DNA from: UBA3792 sp045114775
GTDB lineage: Bacteria > Bacillota > Clostridia > Christensenellales > CAG-138
Length of the DNA stretch: 64,000 bases
Direction of reading: 5' to 3'
Assembly: GCA_045114775.1 (NCBI GenBank)
Contig: JBGULC010000022.1
Coordinates: forward strand, 1-64,000
Each line of letters begins with the position of its first letter. Positions within the stretch are counted from its first letter, which is position 1. Shown here piece by piece: positions 56,602-64,000 of the stretch. The position numbers and the translations under genes are program-made. Below the pieces are notes generated by a model. The model saw only the letters and a list, made by a program, of their open reading frames with translations, was not told where the DNA came from and made no database searches.

Positions 56602-57681
56602 ATGTCGATCGTTTATTGGGCGGTTCTTGCGGCCACGGTCATATTCGGCGGCATGGCGGACGCGTTTCCGAAGACACGGATCGGAAGAAACGGGCGGGTT
56701 TATCTGCGCCCGGAGCCGGTTTCGGTGCTGTTGCTTGCGCTGATCCTGATATCGGTTTCCGGCTTCCGGTATCAGGTCGGCACGGATTTCATGGCATATT
56801 ATCATTGGCGCGCCGAGGATTGGCGCGAGATATTCATAAGCATTATCTCGTTTCGAAACGGCGGCTTTGAACTGCTCGCAAAGCTTTGTCGTCTTGTCTT
56901 CGATCACGATCAGACGCTGATCTTTGTCTCCGCGTGCATCACGATCGGACTGTACGTGCTGACGATCTACCGGAAAAGCCCGTCGTTTCTGCTGAGCATG
57001 CTGTTCTATCTGTTCCTCGGACAATGGCAGGGCGGCTTCAACGGCATCCGGCAATATCTCGCGGCGGCGGTCCTGTTCGCCGGACACCGGCTGATCCTTG
57101 AAAAAAAGCTGTGGAAGTACCTTCTGGTCGTCGTCGCGGCGTCCATGTTCCATCTTTCGGCGGCGGTCATGATCATCCCGTATTTCCTGCTCAACCGGAA
57201 GGCGGACGTGACACAGCTCGTGCTGCTGGCGATCGGCGCGATCGTGATCCGGTTTTCCTATGATTTCATTTTCTCGGTCATCGGGAGCATCAAGGATAAG
57301 ACGATGGACCTTGACAGAGTCTATCTCTCCGCAAGCGTCAGCATATTCCGCATCCTCGTTGCGTTTGTTCCGGTGATCCTGTACCTTGTTTTGTGCCGTA
57401 AGGACAATCTCAACCGGGAACGGAATTTCTATATCAACGTTCTGTTCTTTCATGCGTTCTCGATGCTGGCGGGCATGGGAAGCACCTATTTCGGCAGGAT
57501 CGGTATCTATACCGGCGCGGCGGCGACCGTCGGCTACGTGCATCTGTTTCAATTGATCGAGGACGAGCGTTCCCGGAATATTACGGTCTACGCGGTGCTT
57601 ATCGGTCTGTTTCTTTACTGGATCTATTCCGTCTATGCGGGAGGGATCGGCAATTTCCAGTGGATCTTCAATAACCTGTGA
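56602..57681 (+). CDS. EpsG-family polysaccharide polymerase
   Basis: 359 residues from the ATG at 56602 (GGAGG 8 nt upstream). About ten transmembrane helices; the GFRYQVGTDFMAYY segment near the N-terminus and FNGIRQYLAAAV are typical of EpsG (Wzy-like) membrane proteins that polymerise repeat units. Confidence 0.9.
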   Translation: MSIVYWAVLAATVIFGGMADAFPKTRIGRNGRVYLRPEPVSVLLLALILISVSGFRYQVGTDFMAYYHWRAEDWREIFISIISFRNGGFELLAKLCRLVFDHDQTLIFVSACITIGLYVLTIYRKSPSFLLSMLFYLFLGQWQGGFNGIRQYLAAAVLFAGHRLILEKKLWKYLLVVVAASMFHLSAAVMIIPYFLLNRKADVTQLVLLAIGAIVIRFSYDFIFSVIGSIKDKTMDLDRVYLSASVSIFRILVAFVPVILYLVLCRKDNLNRERNFYINVLFFHAFSMLAGMGSTYFGRIGIYTGAAATVGYVHLFQLIEDERSRNITVYAVLIGLFLYWIYSVYAGGIGNFQWIFNNL

Positions 57682-57694
57682 GGTGCGTTCGGCG

Positions 57695-58696
57695 ATGACG
57701 GGACAGGAAAAAACCAAGCTGATCTCTGTGATCATCCCGGTGTTCAACGGGGAACGGACCGTTGAACGCGCGGTGCGGTCCGTCCTTGCAAACAGGACCG
57801 ACGAGATCGGAATCGAGACGATCGTCGTGGACGACGGATCAGCGGACGCAACGCCTGAGATTCTCGATCGCCTTGCGCGGGAAACGGACATTCGTTTGAT
57901 CCGTACGGAAAACCGCGGCGCGGCGGCGGCGCGGAATGCGGGACTGAGAACGGCAAAGGGCGCATTCATCGGCTTTGTCGACAGCGACGATCGGATCGAG
58001 CCGGATATGTACCGTAAGCTTCTCCTTGCCCTTTCGGAGCATGATGCGGATCTTGCCGGATGCGGCGTGATCCACGAAACGGAATACGGCGCAATCCCGG
58101 AGAAGGGCGACGGCGGGACCGCGGTCTTTGAAGGCGAAACGATTTACCGCGAGATCCTCGGTTCACAGGGCATGCGCGGCTATCTTTGGAACAAGCTTTT
58201 CAAGCGGGAACGGATCCGCGCGCCGCTGGACGAATCGCTGCTGCAATGCGAGGATCTTCTGTTCTGCGCGCAGAATCTGGAAGGCGTGCGGCGCGCGGCG
58301 TATCTTTCCGAACCGCTGTACCGCTATACCAGAAAAGCGGACGGAGAGGAGCTTTCGCTCAAGCGCGGGCTTTCGCTTGCGGACGCGCAGGAAAAGCTGC
58401 TTGCGCTTTATCGGGAGAAGGCGCCCGGATCGGCGTATATTCCGGAACGGAATCTTTTAAAAACCTTCCTGTATCTTCGCGCAAAGGCAAAGCAGGAACA
58501 CGAGCGGGACGAAGCGGTCCTTTCGCGGATCCGGAGCGGGATCAAGGCGCATTTTCGCCGCGTGATGCGGGAAAAGGACGTGCCCGTAAAGACAAAAGGG
58601 AACATCGTTTTCACATATCTGTTTCCGCGCGCAAGTCTTCGGATCAAGCGAAGGATCCTGAAGAAACGCCATCAGAACGGGATATGGGAATCATAA
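57695..58696 (+). CDS. GT2-family glycosyltransferase
   Basis: 333 residues from the ATG at 57695 (GAGGT 10 nt upstream, slightly far). GT-A signatures ISVIIPVFNGERTVERAV, VVDDGSADAT, RNAGLRTAKGAFIGFVDSDD (DxD). The C-terminal ~130 residues are helical and basic, consistent with membrane association. Confidence 0.92.
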   Translation: MTGQEKTKLISVIIPVFNGERTVERAVRSVLANRTDEIGIETIVVDDGSADATPEILDRLARETDIRLIRTENRGAAAARNAGLRTAKGAFIGFVDSDDRIEPDMYRKLLLALSEHDADLAGCGVIHETEYGAIPEKGDGGTAVFEGETIYREILGSQGMRGYLWNKLFKRERIRAPLDESLLQCEDLLFCAQNLEGVRRAAYLSEPLYRYTRKADGEELSLKRGLSLADAQEKLLALYREKAPGSAYIPERNLLKTFLYLRAKAKQEHERDEAVLSRIRSGIKAHFRRVMREKDVPVKTKGNIVFTYLFPRASLRIKRRILKKRHQNGIWES

Positions 58697-58715
58697 AGGA
58701 GGAGCAAGGGAAACG

Positions 58716-59849
58716 GTGAAGATCGGCACGATGACGTTTTTCGGTTCGCATAATCACGGATCCGTACTGCAGGCGTATGCGCTGCAGCAGTTCATTGTCG
58801 ACCTTTTCCAACAGCATCGCATCCCCTGCGAATACCGGATCATCGGCTTTCGCAGCGCACAACAGCAGGCGCTGTACCGTCCGCCGAAAGCGGATTCCCC
58901 CAAGAATCTTGTGAAGCGGCTGATGTATCTTCCGTACAAAAGGAAAATCGACCGGCAGCACGACAAATTCGAACGGTTTATCGCGGAGCGGCTTTTTGTG
59001 ACGGAACCGTTTTCCGACCCTGCCGCTTTGCCGGAACGGGCGGCGGACTTCGACGTGCTGCTCTCCGGCAGCGATCAGGTCTGGAACGTCCGGGCAAAGG
59101 ATTTCAGTTACGCGTATCTGTTCGATGGCTGCGGCGGAAAAAAGATCTCGTACGCCGCGAGTCTCGGTCCCCTGCCGATCGACCGGAGCCGGTTCGACGC
59201 GGAACGGTATGCTGCCCTGCTCAAAGATTTTGCGTCCGTCTCGGTCCGGGAAACGCAGAGCCGCGAGGCGATCGGCGCGTTTTTAGACGAGGAACGCATC
59301 GCGCTCATGCCCGATCCGGTGTTTCTGCTTTCCGCGGAAGAATGGCGGAAGCTCGAAAGCGAGCCTTATCCGGACCGCTATATCCTGTTTTACTGCCTGG
59401 AGCCTTCGAAGGCGCAGATCCGGCTTGCAAAGCGGGCGGCAAAACAGCTCGGTCTCCCGGTCGTGATCACCGGATATCGGAACAAAAACGACTGGATGAA
59501 TCCGTTTGTGAAGCTTTATGACGCCGGTCCGTGCGATTTCCTGTCGCTTATCGACCGGGCGGCGCTGGTACTGACCTCGTCGTTTCACGGGACGGCGTTT
59601 TCGCTGATTTTCGGCAAGCCGTTTCTTGCGATCGACGGGATGGCGGACGCGCGCATCCGGGACCTTCTGACCCGGTTCGGCGCGGAACGGAACGGCATTG
59701 CGGCGGATGCGCGGGAGATTTCCGTGCCGCCCGTGATGAAAGACGCGGAGACGGTGATCTGCGGGGAACGGGCAAAGGCGCGGGCGTATCTCGAGGAAGC
59801 GCTCGGTCTTCGGGAACCGGATCGAAAGCAGAAGGAGGCGTCGATATGA
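58716..59849 (+). CDS. Polysaccharide pyruvyl transferase family protein
   Basis: 377 residues starting GTG at 58716 (AAGGG 5 nt upstream). The family is shown by TMTFFGSHNHGSVLQAYALQ at the start, LLSGSDQVWN, a YAASLG segment and the C-terminal TSSFHGTAFSLIFGKPF. Members transfer pyruvate as a ketal to sugars of exopolysaccharides, adding negative charge. Confidence 0.92.
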   Translation: MKIGTMTFFGSHNHGSVLQAYALQQFIVDLFQQHRIPCEYRIIGFRSAQQQALYRPPKADSPKNLVKRLMYLPYKRKIDRQHDKFERFIAERLFVTEPFSDPAALPERAADFDVLLSGSDQVWNVRAKDFSYAYLFDGCGGKKISYAASLGPLPIDRSRFDAERYAALLKDFASVSVRETQSREAIGAFLDEERIALMPDPVFLLSAEEWRKLESEPYPDRYILFYCLEPSKAQIRLAKRAAKQLGLPVVITGYRNKNDWMNPFVKLYDAGPCDFLSLIDRAALVLTSSFHGTAFSLIFGKPFLAIDGMADARIRDLLTRFGAERNGIAADAREISVPPVMKDAETVICGERAKARAYLEEALGLREPDRKQKEASI

Positions 59850-60814
59850 TCAGCGTGATCGTCCCGGTCTATCGGGTGGAGGCGTATCTTGACCGGTGCG
59901 TCGAGAGCATCCGGTCGCAAACGGTCACCGATTTCGAGATCATTCTCGTCGACGACGGTTCGCCCGACCGATGCGGGGAGATCTGCGATCGCTATGCGGC
60001 GATCGACGACAGGATCAGGGTCGTTCATCAGGAGAACCTCGGGCTGTCCGGCGCGAGAAACGCAGGGCTGGAAACCGCGCGCGGCGAATACCTTTGCTTT
60101 GTCGACGGAGACGATGAGATCGACCCCGGGATGCTGAAAAGCATGGAACATGCGATCTGTTCGGACGCATACGATCTTGCGATCTGCGGGTACCGACGGT
60201 TTGCGGGAAACGAGGCGCTCCCAAAAACGGAAACGGAAAGCAGCGGCGAGCCCCTGACCGAAAAAGCGCTGTGGGAGGAAGTATTCGGCAGACTCAGCAA
60301 CGCCGCGTGGGGCAAGCTCTACCGGCGGGAACGGATCGGAGAACTGCGCTTTCCGGAAGGGATGATCCACGGCGAGGATCTGATCTTCAATCTTCAATAT
60401 CTGACGCGCTGCAAAAAAGGCGTGATCCTGAACTCGCCGTATTATCATTACCGGATCCGCGAAGATTCCATCACAGGATCGGCCTTCCGCGAGAGCCGGT
60501 TCGACGAGATCACGGCAAAGGACGCCGCGCTGAAGCTGATCGAAGCACATCGTCCGGAGCTTCTTGAGACTGCAAAGGTTTACTGCTTCCGGGCACGGAT
60601 GAACGTGCTGCGCGCACTGTATGCCGGCGGCGAGGAAAAGAACTATGCCGAGAAGACGCGGGAATGCACGGCCTACGTACGGGAGCGTTATGCCGGGATC
60701 TCTCGTGGTCTCAGGCGAAAAGAGCGGATCGAGTTCCGGCTGTTCCGCGTTGCAAAGCCGCTGTATCGGCTTTTGGCCCGGCGGTACGCGATCGGAAAGG
60801 AGGCGGGGCGATGA
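59846..60814 (+). CDS. GT2-family glycosyltransferase
   Basis: 322 residues from the ATG at 59846 (AAGGAGG 7 nt upstream, ATGA overlap). ISVIVPVYRVEAYLDRCVES, VDDGSPDRCGEICD, ARNAGLETARGEYLCFVDGDD; AAWGKLYRRERIG and MIHGEDLIFN follow. Closely related in plan to the next gene, possibly by duplication. Confidence 0.93.
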   Translation: MISVIVPVYRVEAYLDRCVESIRSQTVTDFEIILVDDGSPDRCGEICDRYAAIDDRIRVVHQENLGLSGARNAGLETARGEYLCFVDGDDEIDPGMLKSMEHAICSDAYDLAICGYRRFAGNEALPKTETESSGEPLTEKALWEEVFGRLSNAAWGKLYRRERIGELRFPEGMIHGEDLIFNLQYLTRCKKGVILNSPYYHYRIREDSITGSAFRESRFDEITAKDAALKLIEAHRPELLETAKVYCFRARMNVLRALYAGGEEKNYAEKTRECTAYVRERYAGISRGLRRKERIEFRLFRVAKPLYRLLARRYAIGKEAGR

Positions 60815-61785
60815 AGGAGCGCGGCAAGCTGAGCATCATTGTACCCGTCTGTAATCTGGAACAGTATCTGCCCGCCTGCATCGAGTCCGTTTTACGGCAG
60901 ACCTATGCGGATTTTGAGCTGATTCTTGTGGACGACGGATCGACCGACGGCAGCCTGGACGTCTGTCAGAAATATGCGCGGCAGGACAGCCGCATTCGAG
61001 TATTGCACAAGGAAAACGGCGGCGTGTCCTCGGCGAGAAACCTCGGACTCGAGCATGCGACCGGCGCGTATATCTCCTTTGTCGACGGCGACGATTGGAT
61101 CGAGCCTGACCTGTATGAACGGCTGACGGACGATCTCGGCCGGTTCGGCGCCGGGATCGCCGCGTGCCAACTGGACCGGATTGCGCCGGACGGGACCCGC
61201 ACCGTGATCGAACGGCCGGAAGCCGCGGCTTACAGCACGGAGGACGTCGTTTCCCGCTTCTTTGAAAACGGGTTTGTCAAGGATTGTATGTACGGTCCGT
61301 ACAACAAGATCTTCCGGCGGGAATGCATCGGCGATATCCGCTTCAAGCCCTATGCTTACGGAGAAGACGTCCTGTTTGTGTTCGAAACGCTTTCCGAAGC
61401 GGAGACCGTCTTTATCGACGATTTCGTCGGCTATCATTACCGGCAGCACGGCGGCTCCGCGATGAAGAGCGGATTTTCTCTGAAACGGCTGGATTACGTG
61501 AAGGCAGCGCGCGGGGTCGAGCAATGCTGTGCGCGGCAGTTTCCGCGGCATGCGGCGCTTGCGCACAGATGGGTGTACGGTCACGTGCTGGTCACGGTGC
61601 GGCAGCTCCTTCGGAACGGAATGCGCAAGTCGCAGAAGGGGTTCATCGACGAAGAGAAACGGTACCTCAGAGAGAATAAGAAGTATCTTCGGGGTCTGCC
61701 GTTCCGGTACAGGGTCATGTACGGTCAGATCATGTACTGCCCGCTTTTGATCCGCGGTTATTTTTCGGCAAAGGAGAACGCATAA
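60811..61785 (+). CDS. GT2-family glycosyltransferase
   Basis: 324 residues, ATGA overlap. LSIIVPVCNLEQYLPACIES, VDDGSTDGSLDVC, ARNLGLEHATGAYISFVDGDD and GPYNKIFRRECIG match the preceding enzyme segment by segment, so the two are probably paralogues with different acceptors. Confidence 0.93.
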   Translation: MKERGKLSIIVPVCNLEQYLPACIESVLRQTYADFELILVDDGSTDGSLDVCQKYARQDSRIRVLHKENGGVSSARNLGLEHATGAYISFVDGDDWIEPDLYERLTDDLGRFGAGIAACQLDRIAPDGTRTVIERPEAAAYSTEDVVSRFFENGFVKDCMYGPYNKIFRRECIGDIRFKPYAYGEDVLFVFETLSEAETVFIDDFVGYHYRQHGGSAMKSGFSLKRLDYVKAARGVEQCCARQFPRHAALAHRWVYGHVLVTVRQLLRNGMRKSQKGFIDEEKRYLRENKKYLRGLPFRYRVMYGQIMYCPLLIRGYFSAKENA

Positions 61786-61790
61786 CAGGG

Positions 61791-62981
61791 ATGCAGACGG
61801 AAAAGGCGATACCGGCGAAAAGACAGAAAATGCTCGTTGCGGTGGATTCGCTCATGATGGGCGGCATCGCAAAGAGCCTTGCCGCGTTCGTCGCGTATTG
61901 CAGAGAAACGTGCGATATCGACGTACTGATCTGGCGCAGCTCCCTTCCGGAGGAGGTCAGGCTTCCGGACGGCGTCAACCGGATCTGTCTGCCGGGCACG
62001 GAAAGCGTTCGGACCGCATATAAAAGCCGGGGTGTACTGAGCCGTGCATTTGCCGTATCGCTTTGCGGCGCGCTCCGAAAGAAGCGGTGGCTTGCGGTTC
62101 CGCGGATTCGCAACGAGTACGATATCGCGATCGCATATTCGCACGTCGGCAATCTGAAGTATTATGTGATCGATCGGGTACGGGCAAAGCGGAAATACGC
62201 GTTTTACCATCACGGGGCGTATACCTTCCCGGATTCGGTGAAACGGCTCGACGCGGAGTACTATCCCCGATACGACCGTGTCTTTGCGGTATCGGAAGCG
62301 GCGCGCACGGTTCTGCGGGAAGCGTTCCCCGCGCTTGAAAACGTCTCCGTTCTGCCGAACCTGATCGATATCGAAGGGATCCGGCAGAGTGCGAAGGCGC
62401 CGTGTCCGGAATACCCGGACGGCTGCGGAATCAGGCTTTTGACCGTCGGACGGCTCAGCCCGGAAAAGGACCCGCTGCGGATCATCGAGACCGCAAAGCT
62501 TCTGGACGCGCAGGACGTACCGTTTCGCTGGATCGTCGCGGGGGACGGCGAGCTTGCCGGCGCAATGAAAGAGGCGATTCAAAGGAACGGGCTCCGGGAA
62601 AAGGTGATCCCGGTCGGGAATCAGGAGAATCCGTACCGATTTATGGGAAATTGCGACTGTTACGTCCAGTTCAGCCGATACGAAGCGGATCCGCTGACGG
62701 TGAAGGAAGCGGCCGTACTCGGAAGACCGATGGCGCTGACCGACATCCCGCCGTTCAGAGACTGCAGCAGGGATCTTCGCAACGTGACGCTGTTCGGCGA
62801 TGAGAAAGAAGCGGTCGAGGCGATTCGGAAGATCCGGGGCATGACGATCGAAGAAACCGATCCGCAGACGATCAACCGGAAAGCGCGCCGGGGGATCGAC
62901 GCACTTTTGCATGCAAAACCCGCAGGAAGCGGGCAGAAAGCCGGAACACCGGCGAACGCCCGGGAGGAGAATGCACGGTAA
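61791..62981 (+). CDS. GT4-family glycosyltransferase
   Basis: 396 residues, 5 bp after the previous stop; the start lacks a strong ribosome site (weak GGG 4-6 nt upstream) and may depend on coupling. GT-B fold: SLMMGGIAKSLAAFVAY, LLTVGRLSPEKDP, IVAGDGELAGAM and YEADPLTVKEAAVLGRP (E-x7-E region). A poorly conserved Ala/Gly-rich tail follows. Confidence 0.9.
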   Translation: MQTEKAIPAKRQKMLVAVDSLMMGGIAKSLAAFVAYCRETCDIDVLIWRSSLPEEVRLPDGVNRICLPGTESVRTAYKSRGVLSRAFAVSLCGALRKKRWLAVPRIRNEYDIAIAYSHVGNLKYYVIDRVRAKRKYAFYHHGAYTFPDSVKRLDAEYYPRYDRVFAVSEAARTVLREAFPALENVSVLPNLIDIEGIRQSAKAPCPEYPDGCGIRLLTVGRLSPEKDPLRIIETAKLLDAQDVPFRWIVAGDGELAGAMKEAIQRNGLREKVIPVGNQENPYRFMGNCDCYVQFSRYEADPLTVKEAAVLGRPMALTDIPPFRDCSRDLRNVTLFGDEKEAVEAIRKIRGMTIEETDPQTINRKARRGIDALLHAKPAGSGQKAGTPANAREENAR

Positions 62982-63010
62982 AAAACACAGAAACACCAGG
63001 GGTCATACAC

Positions 63011-63880
63011 ATGAAAAGCAATACCGGATTTCAGACAACGATCACATCCGAGCATAAGCTCATGGATCTGCATATCAAAGAGACGTTCCGATACCGGGAT
63101 CTCATCTTTCTGTTCGTGAAGCGGGATTTCACCGCGATGTACAAGCAGACGGTGCTCGGTCCGCTTTGGGCGATTATTCAGCCGCTTTTGACGACGCTCG
63201 TCTTCACGGTCATCTTCGGGAAGCTTGCAAAGCTGACCACCGCGGATGCGCCGGGGGAGATCCTGCTGCCGGGATTCCTGTTCTATATGGCGGGCAACAT
63301 CTGCTGGAGCCTGTTTTCAACGACCGTGGAGGCGACGAGCAACACGTTTCTGAAAAACCGGACCACGATGGGAAAGGTATACTACCCGCGTCTGGTCGCA
63401 CCGATCTCGACGGCGCTGTCGAACCTGATCTCCTTCGTGATCCAGTTCGTGCTGCTGATCGGGTTTCTGCTGTTCTTCGTTTTCACCGGCAAGGCGGAGA
63501 TCCGCGTCACGCCCGCGCTCGCGCTGCTGCCGCTTCTGATCGCGCAGCTTCTGATCCTTGCCGTCGGCTGCGGAATCATCATATCGTCGGTTACGACGAA
63601 ATACCGCGATCTCGCGATGCTTGTGGGCTTCGGGCTGCATCTGTGGCAGTATGCTTCGCCGATCGCATACGGTCTCGAGCTGATTCCGGAATCGTGGAGG
63701 ACGGCGTATCTTTTGAATCCTGTGACGCCGATCGTCACGACGTTCCGCTATGCGCTGTTCGGCTCCGGTTATTTCAATCTCTGGTTTTACCTGATCAGCT
63801 GGGGAATGACGCTGCTGATCTTCTTGATCGGGCTGATCCTGTTCAGCAGGATCGAGCGGACGTTCATGGATACGATCTGA
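63011..63880 (+). CDS. ABC-2 polysaccharide exporter permease (Wzm/TagG-like)
   Basis: 289 residues, six transmembrane helices. FLFVKRDFTAMYKQTVLGPL and PLLTTLVFTVIFGKLAKL are typical of Wzm/TagG permeases that export lipid-linked glycans. Its ATPase partner (Wzt) is not in the window and probably lies further right. Weak ribosome site upstream. Confidence 0.93.
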   Translation: MKSNTGFQTTITSEHKLMDLHIKETFRYRDLIFLFVKRDFTAMYKQTVLGPLWAIIQPLLTTLVFTVIFGKLAKLTTADAPGEILLPGFLFYMAGNICWSLFSTTVEATSNTFLKNRTTMGKVYYPRLVAPISTALSNLISFVIQFVLLIGFLLFFVFTGKAEIRVTPALALLPLLIAQLLILAVGCGIIISSVTTKYRDLAMLVGFGLHLWQYASPIAYGLELIPESWRTAYLLNPVTPIVTTFRYALFGSGYFNLWFYLISWGMTLLIFLIGLILFSRIERTFMDTI

Positions 63881-63919
63881 TCTTTTGTACGGACTATGAT
63901 GCAGCGAGGTGATAACGAT

Positions 63920-64000
63920 ATGCCGGACGTCGATCTGGTCGTGATGTGGGTCGATGGGAGCGATCCTCTTTGGCTTGCGGAAAAAAACAAATACGGCGCA
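63920..64000 (+). CDS. Stealth-type capsule phosphotransferase (N-terminus only)
   Basis: 27 codons before the right edge, still in frame. GAGGTGA 8 nt upstream of the ATG. The sequence DLVVMWVDGSDPLWLAEK matches the first conserved region (CR1) of Stealth proteins, which transfer sugar-1-phosphate in capsule synthesis. Call based on this short region only. Confidence 0.65.
   Translation, partial: MPDVDLVVMWVDGSDPLWLAEKNKYGA

Noticed and set aside
56560..57969. 469-codon minus-strand frame over epsG
   Set aside because: Highly charged shadow frame opposite a clear membrane protein; no promoter or ribosome site.

Overview
The window looks like a chromosomal segment from a GC-rich (roughly 55-60% by eye), low-redundancy Firmicute of the Clostridia, most likely a gut or rumen commensal. 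The basis is strong AGGAGG-type ribosome sites, many lipoproteins with a Cys lipobox and Pro/Glu or Pro/Thr linkers, Clostridia-type small families (DUF1540, the CD1871A CXXC protein, UPF0340/YwlG, a zinc-ribbon 'trcl' protein) and intergenic CCCTCC-type repeats familiar from gut Clostridia. No rRNA, tRNA, CRISPR array, intact transposase or prophage was seen. Taxonomy below class is inference.

Layout. 1-5.9 kb is a carbohydrate locus: a truncated sugar-type solute-binding lipoprotein, a three-gene operon ending in a GH53 endo-galactanase, and a divergent GH13 amylase-type lipoprotein. 6-11 kb holds a phosphodiester-glycosidase lipoprotein, a large exported protein and an OmpR-family two-component system; all three transcription units have 11-bp-phased TTACA-type repeats at their promoters. 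11.2-16.6 kb carries an LRR lipoprotein, proS, an acetyltransferase and an M15 peptidase. 16.6-21.4 kb is a complete BMP-type (nucleoside class) ABC importer operon. 21.5-24.2 kb carries DUF1540, a zinc-ribbon protein preceded by a structured RNA candidate with its own promoter, a UPF0340 protein and mutY. 24.3-27 kb carries two lipoproteins and a zinc-ribbon membrane protein, then about 1 kb of unusual repeat-rich, nearly gene-free DNA.

28-34.5 kb is metal and redox themed: two CobW-family GTPases (one with a ~106-residue His/Asp region), a TlpA / CXXC-peptide / 4Fe-4S membrane protein operon, and a run of related zinc-ribbon membrane proteins, one truncated. 34.6-41 kb holds an ABC-2 transporter with its GntR regulator, a repeat field, a heterodimeric ABC exporter and a DEDDh exonuclease. 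42-49.5 kb holds an SPFH / zinc-ribbon / TPM cluster, a DegV protein, a LUD protein and small proteins, one frameshifted.

From 50.7 kb to the right edge all genes point the same way and form an exopolysaccharide/capsule cluster: a CpsC-CpsD fusion, initiating sugar-phosphate transferase, aldolase and 2-hydroxyacid dehydrogenase, six glycosyltransferases, an EpsG polymerase, a pyruvyl transferase, a Wzm-type export permease and the start of a Stealth phosphotransferase.

The most interesting signals are regulatory or structural: the three-target PhoP-like repeat regulon, three genes with TATACT exactly 6 nt before ATG and no ribosome site (predicted leaderless mRNAs), the structured RNA at about 22.1-22.3 kb, arrays of GTGATAT-linked hairpins that start at stop codons, and an AGCTAT-rich repeat island at 27.1-27.3 kb.
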